Assembly (NCBI RefSeq): GCF_000283155.1
Contig: NW_004454166.1
Location: forward strand, 7,066,557-7,130,556
Reading direction: 5' to 3'
From: Ceratotherium simum simum
Lineage: Eukaryota; Chordata; Mammalia; Perissodactyla; Rhinocerotidae
Length of the DNA: 64,000 bases
The notes beneath the pieces were generated by a model that did not search any database, was not told the DNA's origin, and was given only the letters and a program-made list of their open reading frames with translations. Below are positions 36,981 through 48,363 of this stretch, piece after piece. A program made the position numbers and the translations under genes. The first letter of the stretch is position 1. Every line of letters begins with the position of its first letter.

Positions 36981-38758
36981 TTTTTTTTTTTAATTTTTTG
37001 TTTATTCCATTAACATTGGTTTATAACATTGTATAAATTTCAGGTGCACATCATTATACTTCTATTTATGCATAGATTACATCATGTTCACCACCCAAAT
37101 GCTAATTACAACCCGTCACCACACACATGTGCCGAATTATCCCTTCCACCCTCCTCCCTTCCCCCTTCCCGTCTGGTAACCACCAATCCAATCTCTGTCT
37201 CTATGTGTTTGTTTGTTGTTGTTAGTATCTACTACTTAATGAGTGAGATCATACGGTATTTGACCTTCTCCCTCTGACTTATTTCACTTTGCATAATAGC
37301 CCCAATGTCCATCCATGTTGTCACAAATGGCTGAATTCCATCATTTCTTATGGCTGAGTAGTATTCCATTGTGTATATATACCACATCTTCTTTATCCAT
37401 TCCTCCCTTGATGGGCACTTAGGTTGCTTCCAAGTCTTGGCTATTGTGAATAATGCCGCAATGAACACAGGGGTGCATGTATCTTTACGAACTGGTGTTT
37501 TCGTGTTCTTTGGGTAAATACCCAGCAGTGGAATAGCTGGATCGTATGGTAGTTCTATCCTTAATATTTTGAGGAATCTCCATACTGTTTTGCATAGTGG
37601 CTGCACCAGTTTGCACTCCCACCAACAGTGTATGAGAGTTCCCTTCTCTCCACATCCTCTCCAACACTTGTTGTTTGCTGTCTTGTTAATGGACATGAGG
37701 TGATATCTCATTGTAGTTTTGATTTGCATTTTCCTGATAGTTACAGATGTTGAACATCTTTTCATGTGCCTGTTGGCCATCTGTATACCTTCTTTGGAGA
37801 AACGTCTGTTCAGGTCTTTTGCCCTTTCTTAATTGGGTTGTTAGTTTTGTTGTTGTTGAGATGCATCAGCTGTTTATATATTTTGGAGATTAACCCCTTG
37901 TCAGGTGTATGGTTTTCAAATATCTTCTCCCAATTGTTAGGTTGTCCTTTTGTTTTGTTGATGGTTTCCTTTACTGTGCAGAAGATTTTTAGTTTGATGT
38001 AGTCCCATTTGTTTATTTTTTCTATTGTTTCTCTTGCCCGGTCAGACATGGTGCTTGAAAATATGTTGCTAAGACTGATGTCAAAGAGCGTACTGCCTAT
38101 GTTTTCTTCTAGAAGTTTCATAGTTTCAGGTCTTACATTCAAATCTTTAATCCATTTGGAGTTAATTTTTGTGTATGGTGTAAGGTAAGGGTCTACTATC
38201 ATTTTTTTGCATGTGGCTATCCAGTTTTCCCAACACCATTTGTTGAAGAGACTTTCTTTTCTCCATTGTATGTTCTTGGCTCCTTTGTTGAAGATTAGCC
38301 GTCCATAGATGTGTGGGTTTTTTCTGGGCTTTTGATTCTATTCCATTGATCTGTGTGTCTGTTTTTGTGCCAGTACCATGCTGTTTTGGTTACTATAGCT
38401 TTGCAGTATATTTTGAAATCAGAGAGTGTGATACCTACAGCTTTGTTCTTTTTTCTCAGGATTCCTTTAGCTATTCGGGGTCTTTTGTTGTTCCATATAA
38501 ATTTTAGGATTCTTTGTTCTATTTCTGTGAAAACTATTGTTGGAACTTTGATAGGGATTACATTGAATCTATAGATTGCTTTACGAAGTATGGACATCTT
38601 AACTATGTTAATTGTTCCAATCCAAGAGCATGGAATATCTTTCCATTTCTTTGTGTCTTCAATTTCTTTCAGCAATGTTTTATAGTTTTCAGTGTACAGA
38701 TCTTTCATCTCTTTGGTTAAGTTTATTCCTAGATATTTTATTCTTTTTGTCGCAATTG
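36981..38758 (-). mobile_element. 5'-truncated L1 LINE, antisense, best preserved in window
   Basis: On the minus strand this reads from just after the reverse transcriptase core, through the ORF2 C-terminus, to the 3' UTR and an A tail (T run at about 36981-36991). The 3' UTR complement runs about 36992-37230 (CATTAACATTGGTTTATAAC; CACCCAAATGCTAATTACAA). The flanks carry an imperfect duplication, AAAACAGTTTTCT at 36968-36980 and AAAACCACTTTTCT at 38759-38772, which fits target-primed insertion with 5' truncation. Longer surviving frames than the other L1s here suggest a younger, lineage-level L1. Confidence 0.92.
37232..38708 (-). pseudogene. L1 ORF2 C-terminal half, broken
   Basis: ORF2 encodes the L1 endonuclease/reverse transcriptase. 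Only the part after the reverse transcriptase is present, in three minus-strand pieces. The first, 38295-38708 (137 codons), includes [20 protein letters not shown] and [16 protein letters not shown]. The second, 37810-38202 (130 codons), includes [17 protein letters not shown] and [10 protein letters not shown]. The last, 37232-37780 (182 codons), begins [10 protein letters not shown] and holds the C-terminal Cys/His motif C39-X3-C43-X7-H51-X4-C56, followed by [13 protein letters not shown] and [11 protein letters not shown], and ends near the natural ORF2 stop. Frameshifts or stops separate the pieces. Without endonuclease and reverse transcriptase it is non-functional. Confidence 0.9.
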
Positions 38759-38772
38759 AAAACCACTTTTCT

Positions 38773-40554
38773 AATACTTACATCTTACATAATTTTCCTG
38801 TAATTGCATTGCCTAGCACTCCAAGAACACATATAAATAAGAATACTAATAAAGATTACGCTTGGAAATAGTTTTGTTATAAACTTTAATGTGGACAATT
38901 TTAAGGTCCATAGTTTCAAGCCGTTACATGCTTACTTGACATGTTTTGCTTCGCTTATACAATCTATGGTTCATTTTTGTAAAATACAAAAATAATCCTA
39001 AATCCTATAATTTTATCAGTGGACTTTTCAAAATTTCTGCTTTACCTAGTTATCCCTTTCCCTATTAAAATGCTGGGACTGGAATAATAAAATACATGAG
39101 ACTGTTATAAAAGAAGTCCAACCATGTTTCTGACTCTCTTCTTTTCTATTCCTGTTTCCATCTAATGTTAATTTCACCCTGTCAAAGCAGAGTCAGCAAC
39201 TGTGACTTGATACCTGCTTTAGTTTGGATTTTATTCTAATTATTTTAGAAGCAAAACAAGTCATGAGAAGTATAGAAATTGTTGGATCTTATACTGCTAG
39301 CCTCTTGCCTTTTTCATTGATACTTTCATAGAAGATTGCTAAAAATTTAAATGGAAGATGAGCTGGATACTGCACTAAAATATCTTATCCTAAAACTTCC
39401 AAGTCACTAATCCACTCAAAGCATTTCAGCTTCTATATTAGTTGGACAGAATCAACACTAACCATATTCTTATAAAAGCACTCTCATTCTTAAACACTGT
39501 AAAAGAATAGCATTGTGATATAGTTGTGCCATGCTACTTGTTCCTTTCCATTTCCATTGTCATCTCCTCCGTCGGCTGATCTTTAAAAGTTGAAATATTT
39601 ATAGTCCTTTTTTGTCTCCCCTTTTCTCTCCCTCCCCACACCTTACTATATAAACATTCCTACAAGGAGAGATCCTATCCACTCTCATGGTTTGAAGTGC
39701 CATAATTACCATCTCTTAAATATCCATCTTGAGCTTGAAGCTCTCTCTTGAACTCCAGATCTGAAAATTCTCCTGGTTCAAGTTCCTTAATTTGTTTCCT
39801 AATTGGTACTCCAAACTAAAAATGTCCCAAGTTAAATTTTTTATGTTCCTTTCCAAACCTGGTCTTTTTTTTGCAATATCCTCTATCAGAAATTACAACT
39901 ACTCCTCAATTAATTGTTCAAGCCAGCAATTTGAACGTCATTATTTATTTCTTCTTCAAACTCATTTCCCAAATCTTCCCTCAAATCTCTCTATTTATTT
40001 ACTTCTTTGCAGACCTATTGCCACCACCCTAGTCCAAGCACCAACACGCATCACACATAGACAGAACAGCCTCATCCTCCCGCTTATATTCCAGTCCCTT
40101 TCCACACTCATCTCCCCACTGATAGGCAGAAAAGTGGTGGTATTTATAGTACAAACCTAATTATAATCTCTGTGATTAAATTACTTAATGGCTTTTGATT
40201 TTTGAAAGCTGAAAACATATGGCTTTCAAGATCTCTCAAGTTCTTACACTTAACTCTTTCTTACATCTTTCAATAAACTCTTCAATGATTCACCACAATT
40301 CAGCGATGATGGACTACTTCTTGTTTCCTCAATGCAGCATATTCTCCCTCAAGGTTAAAATATTTTATCAGAGTGACCTCCCATGATGTTTTATGCTCAC
40401 ATATTTTCCTGTATCTTTTTTCTTTATAACATTTGGTCTACTTTATTTGGCTTTATAATATCTCTCTTTGTCACTAATTGAATTTCATTCCACTACAGTT
40501 TTAAGCATTTGACTTAATGTCACACTTACTACAGTTACACTTGTGTTCCATTTT
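38773..40554. other. Intergenic DNA with possible L2-like traces
   Basis: Mostly unrecognised. The part around 39930-40500 (CAGACCTATTGCCACCACCC TAGTCCAAGC; ACTTAATGGCTTTTGATT; CATATTTTCCTGTATC) is reminiscent of an ancient LINE 3' region of L2 type, sense. The 122-codon frame at 39792-40160 has no recognisable domain. Confidence 0.35.
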
Positions 40555-40567
40555 TCGAAAACACTTT

Positions 40568-40807
40568 TTTTTTTGTGATGAAGATTAGCCCTGAGGTAAC
40601 ATCTGTTGCCAATCCTCCTCTTTTTGCTGAGTAAGATTCACCCAGGGCTAACATCATGTCCATCTTCCTCTACTTTATATGTGGGACACCTGCCACAGCA
40701 TGGCTTGATTAGTGGTGCATAGGTTCGCACTTGGCATCCAAACCTGTGAACCCCAGGCTTCAGAAGCAGAGCGCACGAACTTAACCACTATGCCACCAGG
40801 CCAGTCC
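40568..40807 (-). mobile_element. ERE-type SINE, antisense
   Basis: T-rich tail, two modules (GATGAAGATTAGCCCTGAGG; GAGTAAGATTCACCC), GCATGGCTTGATTAGTGG, and the head complement ending TATGCCACCAGGCCAGTCCC. A perfect 13-bp duplication CGAAAACACTTTT lies at 40555-40567 and 40808-40820. Confidence 0.94.
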
Positions 40808-41087
40808 CGAAAACACTTTTGTAATCCTTGTTCTCACATACACAAATATGCACAGACACTCACTCCTATACAGTTTCATGGACATTCCCATACTAAGATT
40901 TTATTAAAATTGTTTCTTATGGATTATATCAGTTTTTACAATAACCTAGGCCAAAATTAATGGCTGAGTTCTAACCATTGTAAGTAAAATAATTCTTTGT
41001 CAAAATGCAAACTGTATTCTATGTTTAATAAAATCAGCTTCCAAATACCTGTGTTAACTCTGTGAAAATTAATAAAAGGAAACTTCA

Positions 41088-41527
41088 TTTAAAATGGAGG
41101 CCAGAAATGGGAGCTCCATCGCCCTACCACTGAGGTCAATTACAGGAAACATAGTCAATTACAGATCTCACCTGAAAGAAGTCATCAACAAACAGGAAGA
41201 TAGTCAATTACAGACCCCAACAGGAAAGAATTATCAATTACAGGGAGAAATGTACATTGCATCCAAGACAGAAATCAACTACCCCAACAACCCAGCCAAT
41301 GAGAGGCCATCACCACTCTGAACTCTTAGCTCCAATAGACTTTCGCTCGAAACATCCCCTCCTAATTTTCTCCTGTTTCTCTATAAAATAATATTCTTCT
41401 CCTTTGATTGTTAAATTTGCCTATGGTTTACTATAGCATGCAAACTCCAAATTGCAATTCTTTGGTTATTCCCGAATAAACTCATTTTGCTGGTAAAGTA
41501 ACTGGCTGTTTTATTTTTAAAGTTAAC
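41088..41527 (+). mobile_element. Class I (ERV1-like) LTR, solo-like, sense
   Basis: It shares its 3' half with the LTR at 44715-45133: CCAATGAGAGGCCAT (CCAAT at 41296-41300), a CTATAAAATA TATA-type box at 41381-41390, TTTGCCTATGGTTTACTATAGC, and the polyadenylation signal AATAAA at 41475-41480 in CCCGAATAAACTCATTTTG. No primer-binding site or internal region follows, so it is a solo LTR or a fragment. U3 contains four copies of TCAATTACAG. Edges are approximate and no target-site duplication was found. It is a retroviral relic with no coding capacity. Confidence 0.75.
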
Positions 41528-42055
41528 TCTTTTGCCGGAGGGATATGGTAACCATCATGATGCTATTTTTCATTATCATCATCTTTATCTCTTCTTCCTT
41601 TTTTATGAGGCATATTTTTGTCTATTTTCTTGTCTTTAGAATCATTTTTTGTTATAAGCTATATTTACTTTATCTACTACTAGTGGCAGTAGGCATTTGT
41701 TATGCATGTTAAAGTTGGGATAGTACCAGAACCTTAGGCATTATTTGGCACTTCTCCAAATCCATGGGAATTAGATGCATCCATTGCTATGGGAACCATT
41801 GATATTCCAGAGATCTCACATTTCACAAAGCATGTTCTAATTTTAGAATATCTCAGTGTCCCAAATTCATGCTATATTCTGCACCAAAGTTTTAGAAATT
41901 TGCCACTCTCTCCTTCAGGGTATACTAATACTGGCAAAAAGTAGGGCCCCTAACATTTCACGGATATTTCATCCAAAATCAGGCCTTTCGCTGTTGTGTA
42001 TGTGTGTTAATTTTTCTGCTTACACCACTGTTTTTCAAATGGTTGATTGAAAATC
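41528..42055. other. Intergenic DNA, nothing recognised
   Basis: Sequence between the solo LTR and the L1 5' end. No primer-binding site or gag-like sequence was seen here. Confidence 0.5.
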
Positions 42056-44710
42056 CTATGGAGAAGTGAGACTTCCAGAATGACAGTGTGAGGAATTTGC
42101 GGAAACCTCTCCCCCTGGTAAGATATCTATTAAGCTGTTCAAAATTTGCAATGACAAATTCTCTGGAAATTTATGCAAAAACTTACAATCATTTGACAAA
42201 ACTGACAAAATTAACAAAAATCTACAGAGCTTAATATAGACAGCCTTGGCACTTGAGCTAGAGGCTGCTACCATCCACCCACAGCTCTGCCTTGTGGAAG
42301 ACCTGTCCCACAGACTCCATAGCCAAAGGGCAGTTCTCATCTCCCAAGACTCTCTGGGTGGAGGAACTTTTCCAGATGGATCAGGCTGGCAAACATCAGC
42401 AGATCCCATTTTCCACAGCTCCTTACTGCAGAAGGCCTATATCGTGTGGGTGGTGGCAGCGAGGACACGGTGCTATCCTCCTCTCTCCAACTTCTAACAC
42501 CTAATAAGGATCTGGTGGGGCAGCTGGTGATGAGTATAGTCCCCCTTTTCCTACATGGTTTACCATACCATGCCAATCTATGTTATGTGCAGAGAGAGCA
42601 CTGTGTTGCAGAGCTCTGTGTTGCAGAACAGTTGCTCATGTGGGCTCCATAGTCAAGTGTCAGCTCTGATATCCTCTCGCTTCCTCGGGCAGAAAAATTA
42701 TTCCTAATAAATTTGGCAGCCAGTGAACATGGCAGCTCCCTTCCTCCTGGTTCTCTTCTACAGAAAGTTCATACTGGACAGTTCCCAGCCCACAACCCAA
42801 CAGTTCCTCTCCACATTGAACATATCTGTGAGGCAGCTGTGGAAGGTCAAACTCCCCCCTCCAATTCCCCCAAAGATGCAGTTTCTGCTGTACAGCTAAA
42901 AGTTTCCTCCCAGGAGGGGATCTGAGCAAGCCTCAAAAACTAGCAACTCCACAGACACTTCCAAGTGATCTGACTTTAATTGGATCAATTTGTGGAGCAA
43001 TTTATCCCCCAGGACATGGTTCCCAACAATAGAGCAATCAGCTAGCAATTAATGGAGGCTAACAGCTGGGTTTGATACCAATAGAAGCAGACAAGCTGGA
43101 AGCTTAAGGGGAGACCAGGAAAAGAAACTGTCAAAAACTGCCCAGCTAGATCCAAAATGAAATTAAGAAAACACACACATATATATAAATATTTTTAAAT
43201 GCTTAGGAATAAGTTGAAGATAAGAAGTACAAGATTTTACACTGAAATTACAAAATATTGTTGAGAGAAATGAAATAAAATCTAGATAAATGGAAAGATA
43301 TCCTATATGCATAGATTGGAAGATTTATTATTGTTAAGATGCCAATAGTCCTCAAATTGATCTCCAGATTCAATGCAAACTCAATTAAAACTCCAACTTG
43401 CTTTTTTGCAGAAATTGGCAAAATAATCCTAAAATATTTGTGAAAATGAAGACCCAGAATAGCCAAAATAATATTGAAAAAGAAGAACAAAACTAGAAGA
43501 CTCACACACTTCACAATTTCAAAACTTACTACAAAGGTACAGTAATCAAGACAGTGAGTTACTGGCATAATGCTAAACATATAGAGCTATAGGATAGAAA
43601 TGAGAGTCTAGAAAAAAAAATCTATAAACTTATGCTTAATTGATTTTTTGACAAGGGGGCCAAGATAATTCACTGTGTAAATATAGTCTTTTCAACAAAT
43701 TGTGTTGGAACAACTAGACATCCACAGGTAAAGAATGAAGTTAGACCCCTACTTTATATCACATACAAAAATGAACCAAAAATGGATCATAGGCCTAAAT
43801 GTAACAGCTAAAACTGTAAAATTCTTAGACAAAAACAAAAAAGTAAATCTTTGTGGCTTTGGGTTAGGCAATGGTTTCTTAGATATGACACCAAAAGCAC
43901 ACACAACAACAACAACAAACATAGATAAACTGGACTTCACCAAAGTGAAAAAAACAAAACAAAAAACCTCTGTGATTCAAAGAACACCACATGAAAAAGA
44001 AAACCCACAGAAAGGAAGAAAATATTTGCAAATCATATATTTGATAAAGAATTTGCCTTAAGAGCATATAAAGATGACTTACAACTCAATAACATAATAA
44101 ATAATTAAAAATGGACAAAAATCTGAATACATATTTCTATAAAGATGATAGACAAGAGGCAAATAAAGCATATGAAAAGATGTTCAACATCATTAGACAC
44201 TAAGGAAATTCCTCAATGAGATATTACTTCACATCCACTATGATAGTTAAAATAATACAATAAAAAGTGCAGACAAGGATATGGAGAAATTGGAAGCATC
44301 ATGCATTGCTGGGTAGGTATATAAAACAGTGCAGCCACTTTAAAAAAACTGCTTGGCAGTTCTGCAAATAGATATACACAGTCACCATATGAACCAGCAA
44401 TTCTACTCCAACAGAAATGAAAATATATGGCCATACCAAAAAAAATGTATTTGTATGTTCATGGTAGTATCATTTACAAGAGCCAAAAAGTGAAAACAAC
44501 TCAAATGTCTGTCAACTGATGAATAGATAAACAAAATATATATCCACAAGATGGATTATTATTTGACAATAAAAAGGAATAAGTATTGATACATTCTACA
44601 ACATGGACGAACCCCAAAAAATTTAGGCTAAGTGCAAAGATCAAGTCACAAAGAATAATACAGTTTATGATACCATTTATATTGTGGAAATTAATAAAAA
44701 AAAAAAAAAC
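42056..44710 (+). mobile_element. L1 LINE with 5' UTR joined to late ORF2 (middle missing)
   Basis: 42056-43160 matches an L1M-grade 5' UTR from its first bases (GAAGTGAGACTTCCAGAATG) through AAAATCTACAGAGCTTAATA, GGCACTTGAGCTAGAGGC, and GCTGTACAGCTAAAAGTTTCC to TTGATACCAATAGAAGC. A CA/TA-rich link at about 43161-43194 follows. Then from 43195 (AAATGCTTAGGAATAAGTT) the sequence is post-RT ORF2 and 3' UTR, including TGGAAAGATATCCTATATGC and GACAAGGGGGCCAAG. ORF1, the endonuclease and most of the reverse transcriptase are absent. Frames at 43735-44061 are ORF2 relics. The element ends in an A run at 44694-44709, directly before an LTR. Confidence 0.82.
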
Positions 44711-44714
44711 CTTA

Positions 44715-45133
44715 ACTAAATTGGAGTCAGGAAGGCCTGTAGGGGGAGCTCTCACACCCTATCACACATCCTCAAATACACCAAACAGGAAGAGATGGAA
44801 GCTTGCATCTTGGACAGGAAGTAAACCTGCTTTACTACTGAAGGAAGATTTCTCTCCCCACCCAGCAACAGCCCAACCAATGAGAAATGCCACAGCTCAG
44901 CCAATGAGAAGCCATTGCCACCCTGAACAGTTACTTTGCCCCCAATGGACTTTCATTCAGTACAGCCCCTCCCTACTTTCCCTTTTCCTCTATAAAGGCG
45001 GCTCTCCTTTGTTTTCCAGATTTGCCTATGGTTTGTCATAGCATGCACATTCCAAATTGCAATTGTTTCGGGTATTCCTAAATAAACTCGTTTTGAGATA
45101 AAATAACAGACAAATTTGCTTTTTAAGTTGACA
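44715..45133 (+). mobile_element. 5' LTR of a class I endogenous retrovirus
   Basis: It has two CCAATGAGAA boxes (CCAAT at 44877-44881 and 44901-44905), the TATA box TATAAAGGCG at 44991-45000, and TTTGCCTATGGTTTGTCATAGC. The polyadenylation signal AATAAA lies at 45081-45086 within CTAAATAAACTCGTTTTG. It ends about 5 bp before a primer-binding site, which identifies it as a 5' LTR. It is related to the LTR at 41088-41527 but differs in U3. The left edge is approximate and abuts the A tail of an L1. The name of the family is not settled. Confidence 0.8.
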
Positions 45134-45137
45134 TATA

Positions 45138-45157
45138 TGGTGTCAGACGAGTGGGAT
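45138..45157 (+). other. Retroviral primer-binding site, tRNA-Leu-like
   Basis: TGGTGTCAGACGAGTGGGAT starts 4 bases after the LTR end. It equals the complement of a tRNA-Leu 3' end (TGGTGTCAG + GAGTGGGAT) with AC inserted. The primer assignment is inferred from that match. Confidence 0.7.
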
Positions 45158-46426
45158 CCAAAGAAGGCGACCCCTGAGAGATAGTGACCCCCAGAATCTA
45201 GGGAGGTACCCGCACTGAGCCCCTTGTGTTCAACACTTCTGTGACTTGCTGCCTGGTTTCAGTTTCGTGAGTCTCCTCTTGGATTTCAAGCTCTGCTGCT
45301 CTCTTTGTGTTTTGAGCTCTTAGACTTGATTTGGGATCTGGAGAGGCTTGTCATCTCAAAGGAGGGACTCTGTCCTCCAGGTTCAAGACTCTGCCCTTGG
45401 GTTCAAGGTGTTGTCCTTGGTGAGTACTCAGTTATTTTCTGAACGCAGCACAGTTCCTTTTGGGGCTCAGCCTTGCTGAAAATCCAGTTTTTCTTTGGCT
45501 TTCTCATTCCTTTTGGAAGCAGGGCTGGAAATCCAGCAACATTTTTGTTTTTAGATTCCTCTGAGGATCAGGGATAGGACTCTAGCAACTTTCTTGGGTG
45601 TTCAGAGGAAATTTCAGAAGTGGGATCCCAGTCCATCTAAAGGTTCCAAGGGAAACCCTCCTTCCGGTACCCCAGCTGGGTTTATATTTAAGAACTTTGG
45701 GCCCTCTACATGCGCATTTTTAACTAAGTGGACCAAACTGACCAAAACCAGTCCAAAATTGCAATGGCCATTATGGGGAACTTTCCATCTCCCCAAACTA
45801 GCTTTTCTTAAAACCAAATTGGAAGAGCACGGCTCTAAAACTAAGCGAAACAAATAGTATGTCTATTTTCATTGGTATCCAGAGGCTTCTGGATATGCAC
45901 AAAGCTCTAAAATCACTCAGTACAAAGTACCTTGTCTAAATTAGTCCAAAAAAACTGAAAAAAAAGAGGGAGAACAAAATGGCTTCTGATGCCTCATGTT
46001 CCCCTCCCCCTTCTCCTTTATCTCAGGCACTATCTTGTTTGTCCCCCCAGACTCCTTTGTCTCAGACTCCACCTTGGCAGCCACCTTGTGCCCAGGCCCT
46101 GCCCCCTGATGCCATCTTCCTCTCTGCAAAAACCTGCCCCCTTTAAAATCAGACCCTCTGAGGATTTCAATACTAAACACCTAATTACTATTTCTAAGTT
46201 AACTGAAACAAATAAACAACTTAGAAGGAAAATTTTAAATAGCAATTACCCTAGATTTTGATAATGGACAAAATGACTCCAAAAACAGCTCTAAAAGGAC
46301 CCTTACAGCATGCAAATAAAAATCTTTAGTAAAAGACTTTGGCCACTTGAACAAGTAACCTTATCTTAGTCTATCTGCCAGAAATATAATTTGGATCCAA
46401 CTATTCTTTTGAGTTTGGACCTGAGA
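45158..46426 (+). mobile_element. ERV leader and truncated gag region
   Basis: Untranslated leader (45158-45590) with CT-rich and GGTTCAAG repeats, then gag-like sequence that fades near 46300-46426, just before an ERE. No protease, polymerase or envelope motif is recognisable in this window. The provirus is therefore severely deleted or its remainder is noncoding. Confidence 0.65.
45594..45857 (+). pseudogene. gag matrix-like relic of a class I ERV
   Basis: An open stretch of 87 codons begins at a TTG (45594-45596), not an ATG, where a gag Met-Gly start would be expected. The second residue is Gly, as in myristoylated gag proteins. The stretch GTPAGFIFKNF followed by a Trp- and Lys-rich part fits the N-terminal matrix region of gammaretrovirus-like gag. 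It closes at TAG 45855-45857. Downstream Pro-rich sequence (45980-46150) fits the region after matrix but is out of continuous frame. It is a broken fossil, and the assignment rests on position after the primer site plus weak similarity. Confidence 0.5.
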
Positions 46427-46440
46427 CATGGTTAAATGTT

Positions 46441-46705
46441 GTTTTTTTTTTTTAATTCTTTTTTCTTTTGGTGAGGAAGATTTGCCCTGAGCCAACATCG
46501 GTTTGGCAATCTTCCTCTTTTTGTTTCTTTTGTGCTTGAGGAAGATTAGCCCTGAGCTAATGCCTGTGCCAGTCTTCCTCTATTTTGATTGTGGGATACC
46601 TCCACACTATGGCTGATGAGTGGAGCAGGTCCGAGCCCCATCCGGGCCCGCAAACCCAGGCCACCAAAGGGGAGCATGTGGAGCTTTAACCACTCAGCCA
46701 CGAGC
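46441..46705 (-). mobile_element. ERE-type SINE, antisense
   Basis: T-rich tail, two modules (GAGGAAGATTTGCCCTGAGC; GAGGAAGATTAGCCCTGAGC), ATTGTGGGATACC, and the head complement TTTAACCACTCAGCCACGAGC. Flanking duplication CATGGTTAAATGTT at 46427-46440 and CATGGCTAAACGTT at 46706-46719 (two differences). Confidence 0.91.
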
Positions 46706-47115
46706 CATGGCTAAACGTTTTAAAATGAAAGCTATGAGATCTCTGTTTATGTCTGCATAAGTGTATGCGTCTGTATTTTATAGAGATGTGATATTTTTCT
46801 AGTTCCAGATGGTATTGCTAGAATTGATTTGTAAAAAGCAATATTTAATTGACTTGAAAATAAGTGCTTATAAATTAAGTATTCCTAAATATCAGAAATA
46901 GAATAGAAACTAATTTAAATGCTTTTCAGGTTCAAATGATCTAGGATTAGTCTTTAGTACATAAAAGCTAGCTTAATGTTGTTGGTGTAAACAAAAAACA
47001 GACAGGTATTCAGAGTTGTTAGTATTGGCTTTAATGCAAATGTGCAAATTTTTCTCTGCCTCGGCTACTAGTCAAGTAGGCTCACACTGTCTCTGTTACA
47101 AAATTTGTAAGCAAG

Positions 47116-47383
47116 GTGCTGGCCTGGTGGCATAGGGGTTGGGTTCACGCTCTCCGCTTTGGCGGCCCAGGGTTTGCAGGTTCAGATCCCAGGTGGGGAC
47201 CAACGTACTGCTTGTCAAGCCATGGTGTGGGAGCATCCTATATAAAGTAGAGGAAGATGGGCATGGATGTTAGCCCAGGGCCAGTTTTCCTCAGCAAAAA
47301 AAGGAGGATTGGCAACAGGCTAACAGGATTGGCTAACAGGATGTTAGTTCAGGGCTAATCCTCCTCACAGAAAAAAAAAAATT
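47116..47383 (+). mobile_element. ERE-type SINE, sense
   Basis: Head GTGCTGGCCTGGTGGCATAG, degenerate B box (GGTTCAGATCC), GCCATGGTGTGGGAGCATCC TATATAAAGTAGAGGAAGAT, then two modules with a small internal duplication (GGCTAACAGGAT) and an A tail. Imperfect flanking duplication AAATTTGTAAGCAAG / AAATTTCAGCAAG. Confidence 0.92.
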
Positions 47384-48150
47384 TCAGCAAGAAATTAACT
47401 TAAAATGATGGTTGGCTATTTAATGTCTCATCCAAGCATGATTGTTAAAAACAAATAATGTAAATAAGATCAAAGTTTATGCTAAGTTAAACTAAATAAT
47501 GGATAGTCATTGAATACCCAAATCATTTTCCAAACAAGATGAAATACTCAAACATTAATTACTGAACATAGGTTTATCTACTTTTGGTATCCTATTGCAA
47601 AGAAACTAAAGATAAATTTGGTTTTGTTGGTAACCACATCTTGTAGCACATTGAAAGACTGCAGTATTCAAAAGGGCAGATAGTCCTAGAAATTATGAAA
47701 TGTATTTATAAATCTACCAATCCACGATTGCTCACTTCTTAGTTTTTACTAGGAATTGGGGATTCTAAGGGTTAAGAATTCTAATATCTGTAACTAAAGC
47801 TACTAGAAATAAAAGGGAAACCTCTCTGTATGCAAGGAAAGTAGGACGTGTGTCTTGGTAAAAGAAAGTCTGAGGAATGGAAATGCATTCTGCAGAGGGG
47901 AAAGAATTTTATGAGTGGGCAGGACTCGCTAAGTTTGAAATAAATAAATTTTAATATCAAAATAAGCTGATGTAAAATAAAAGTTTAGTTTTCTTTTCTG
48001 TTAAGAGGACAGGATTTTCTTGGGCTACTGGTCTGCTCTTCATACCAGATTGTGAAAGCTTCTTTACATTTAAGCAATACACCTAGAAAACAGAGATTTT
48101 GTGTTTTCTTGTGTTGTTTGTATCAGGTCTTTACTTAAGAAAACTCAGTC

Positions 48151-48363
48151 TTTTTTTTTTTTTTAATTTTATTTATTTATTTTTTCCCCAAAGCCCCAGT
48201 ATATAGTTGTACGTCATAGCTGCACATCCTTCTAGTTGCTGTATGTGGGATGCGGCCTCAGCCTGGGCAGAGAAGCAGTGCGTCGGTGCGCGCCCGGGAT
48301 CTGAACCCAGGCCGCCACTAGCGGAGCGTGCACACTTCACCACTAAGCCACGGGGCCGGCCCG
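48151..48363 (-). mobile_element. ERE-type SINE (short-tail form), antisense
   Basis: T run, TTTTATTTATTTATTTTTTC, the CCCCAAAGCCCCAGTATATA body, TGTACGTCATAGCTGCACATCC (two blocks), then the head complement with GGGATCTGAACCC, ending AAGCCACGGGGCCGGCCC. There are no GAGGAAGAT modules. A perfect duplication AGAAAACTCAGTC (plus T) lies at 48138-48150 and 48364-48376. Confidence 0.94.

Noticed and set aside
42056..42929. Minus-strand frames of 117 and 89 codons and overlapping plus frames
   Set aside because: They lie in a GC-richer L1 5' UTR. No domain is visible and several frames overlap in the same place.
45941..46261. Opposed 71-90 codon frames near the gag relic
   Set aside because: Pro-rich composition of decayed ERV sequence gives open frames on both strands. 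No continuous gag frame can be supported.
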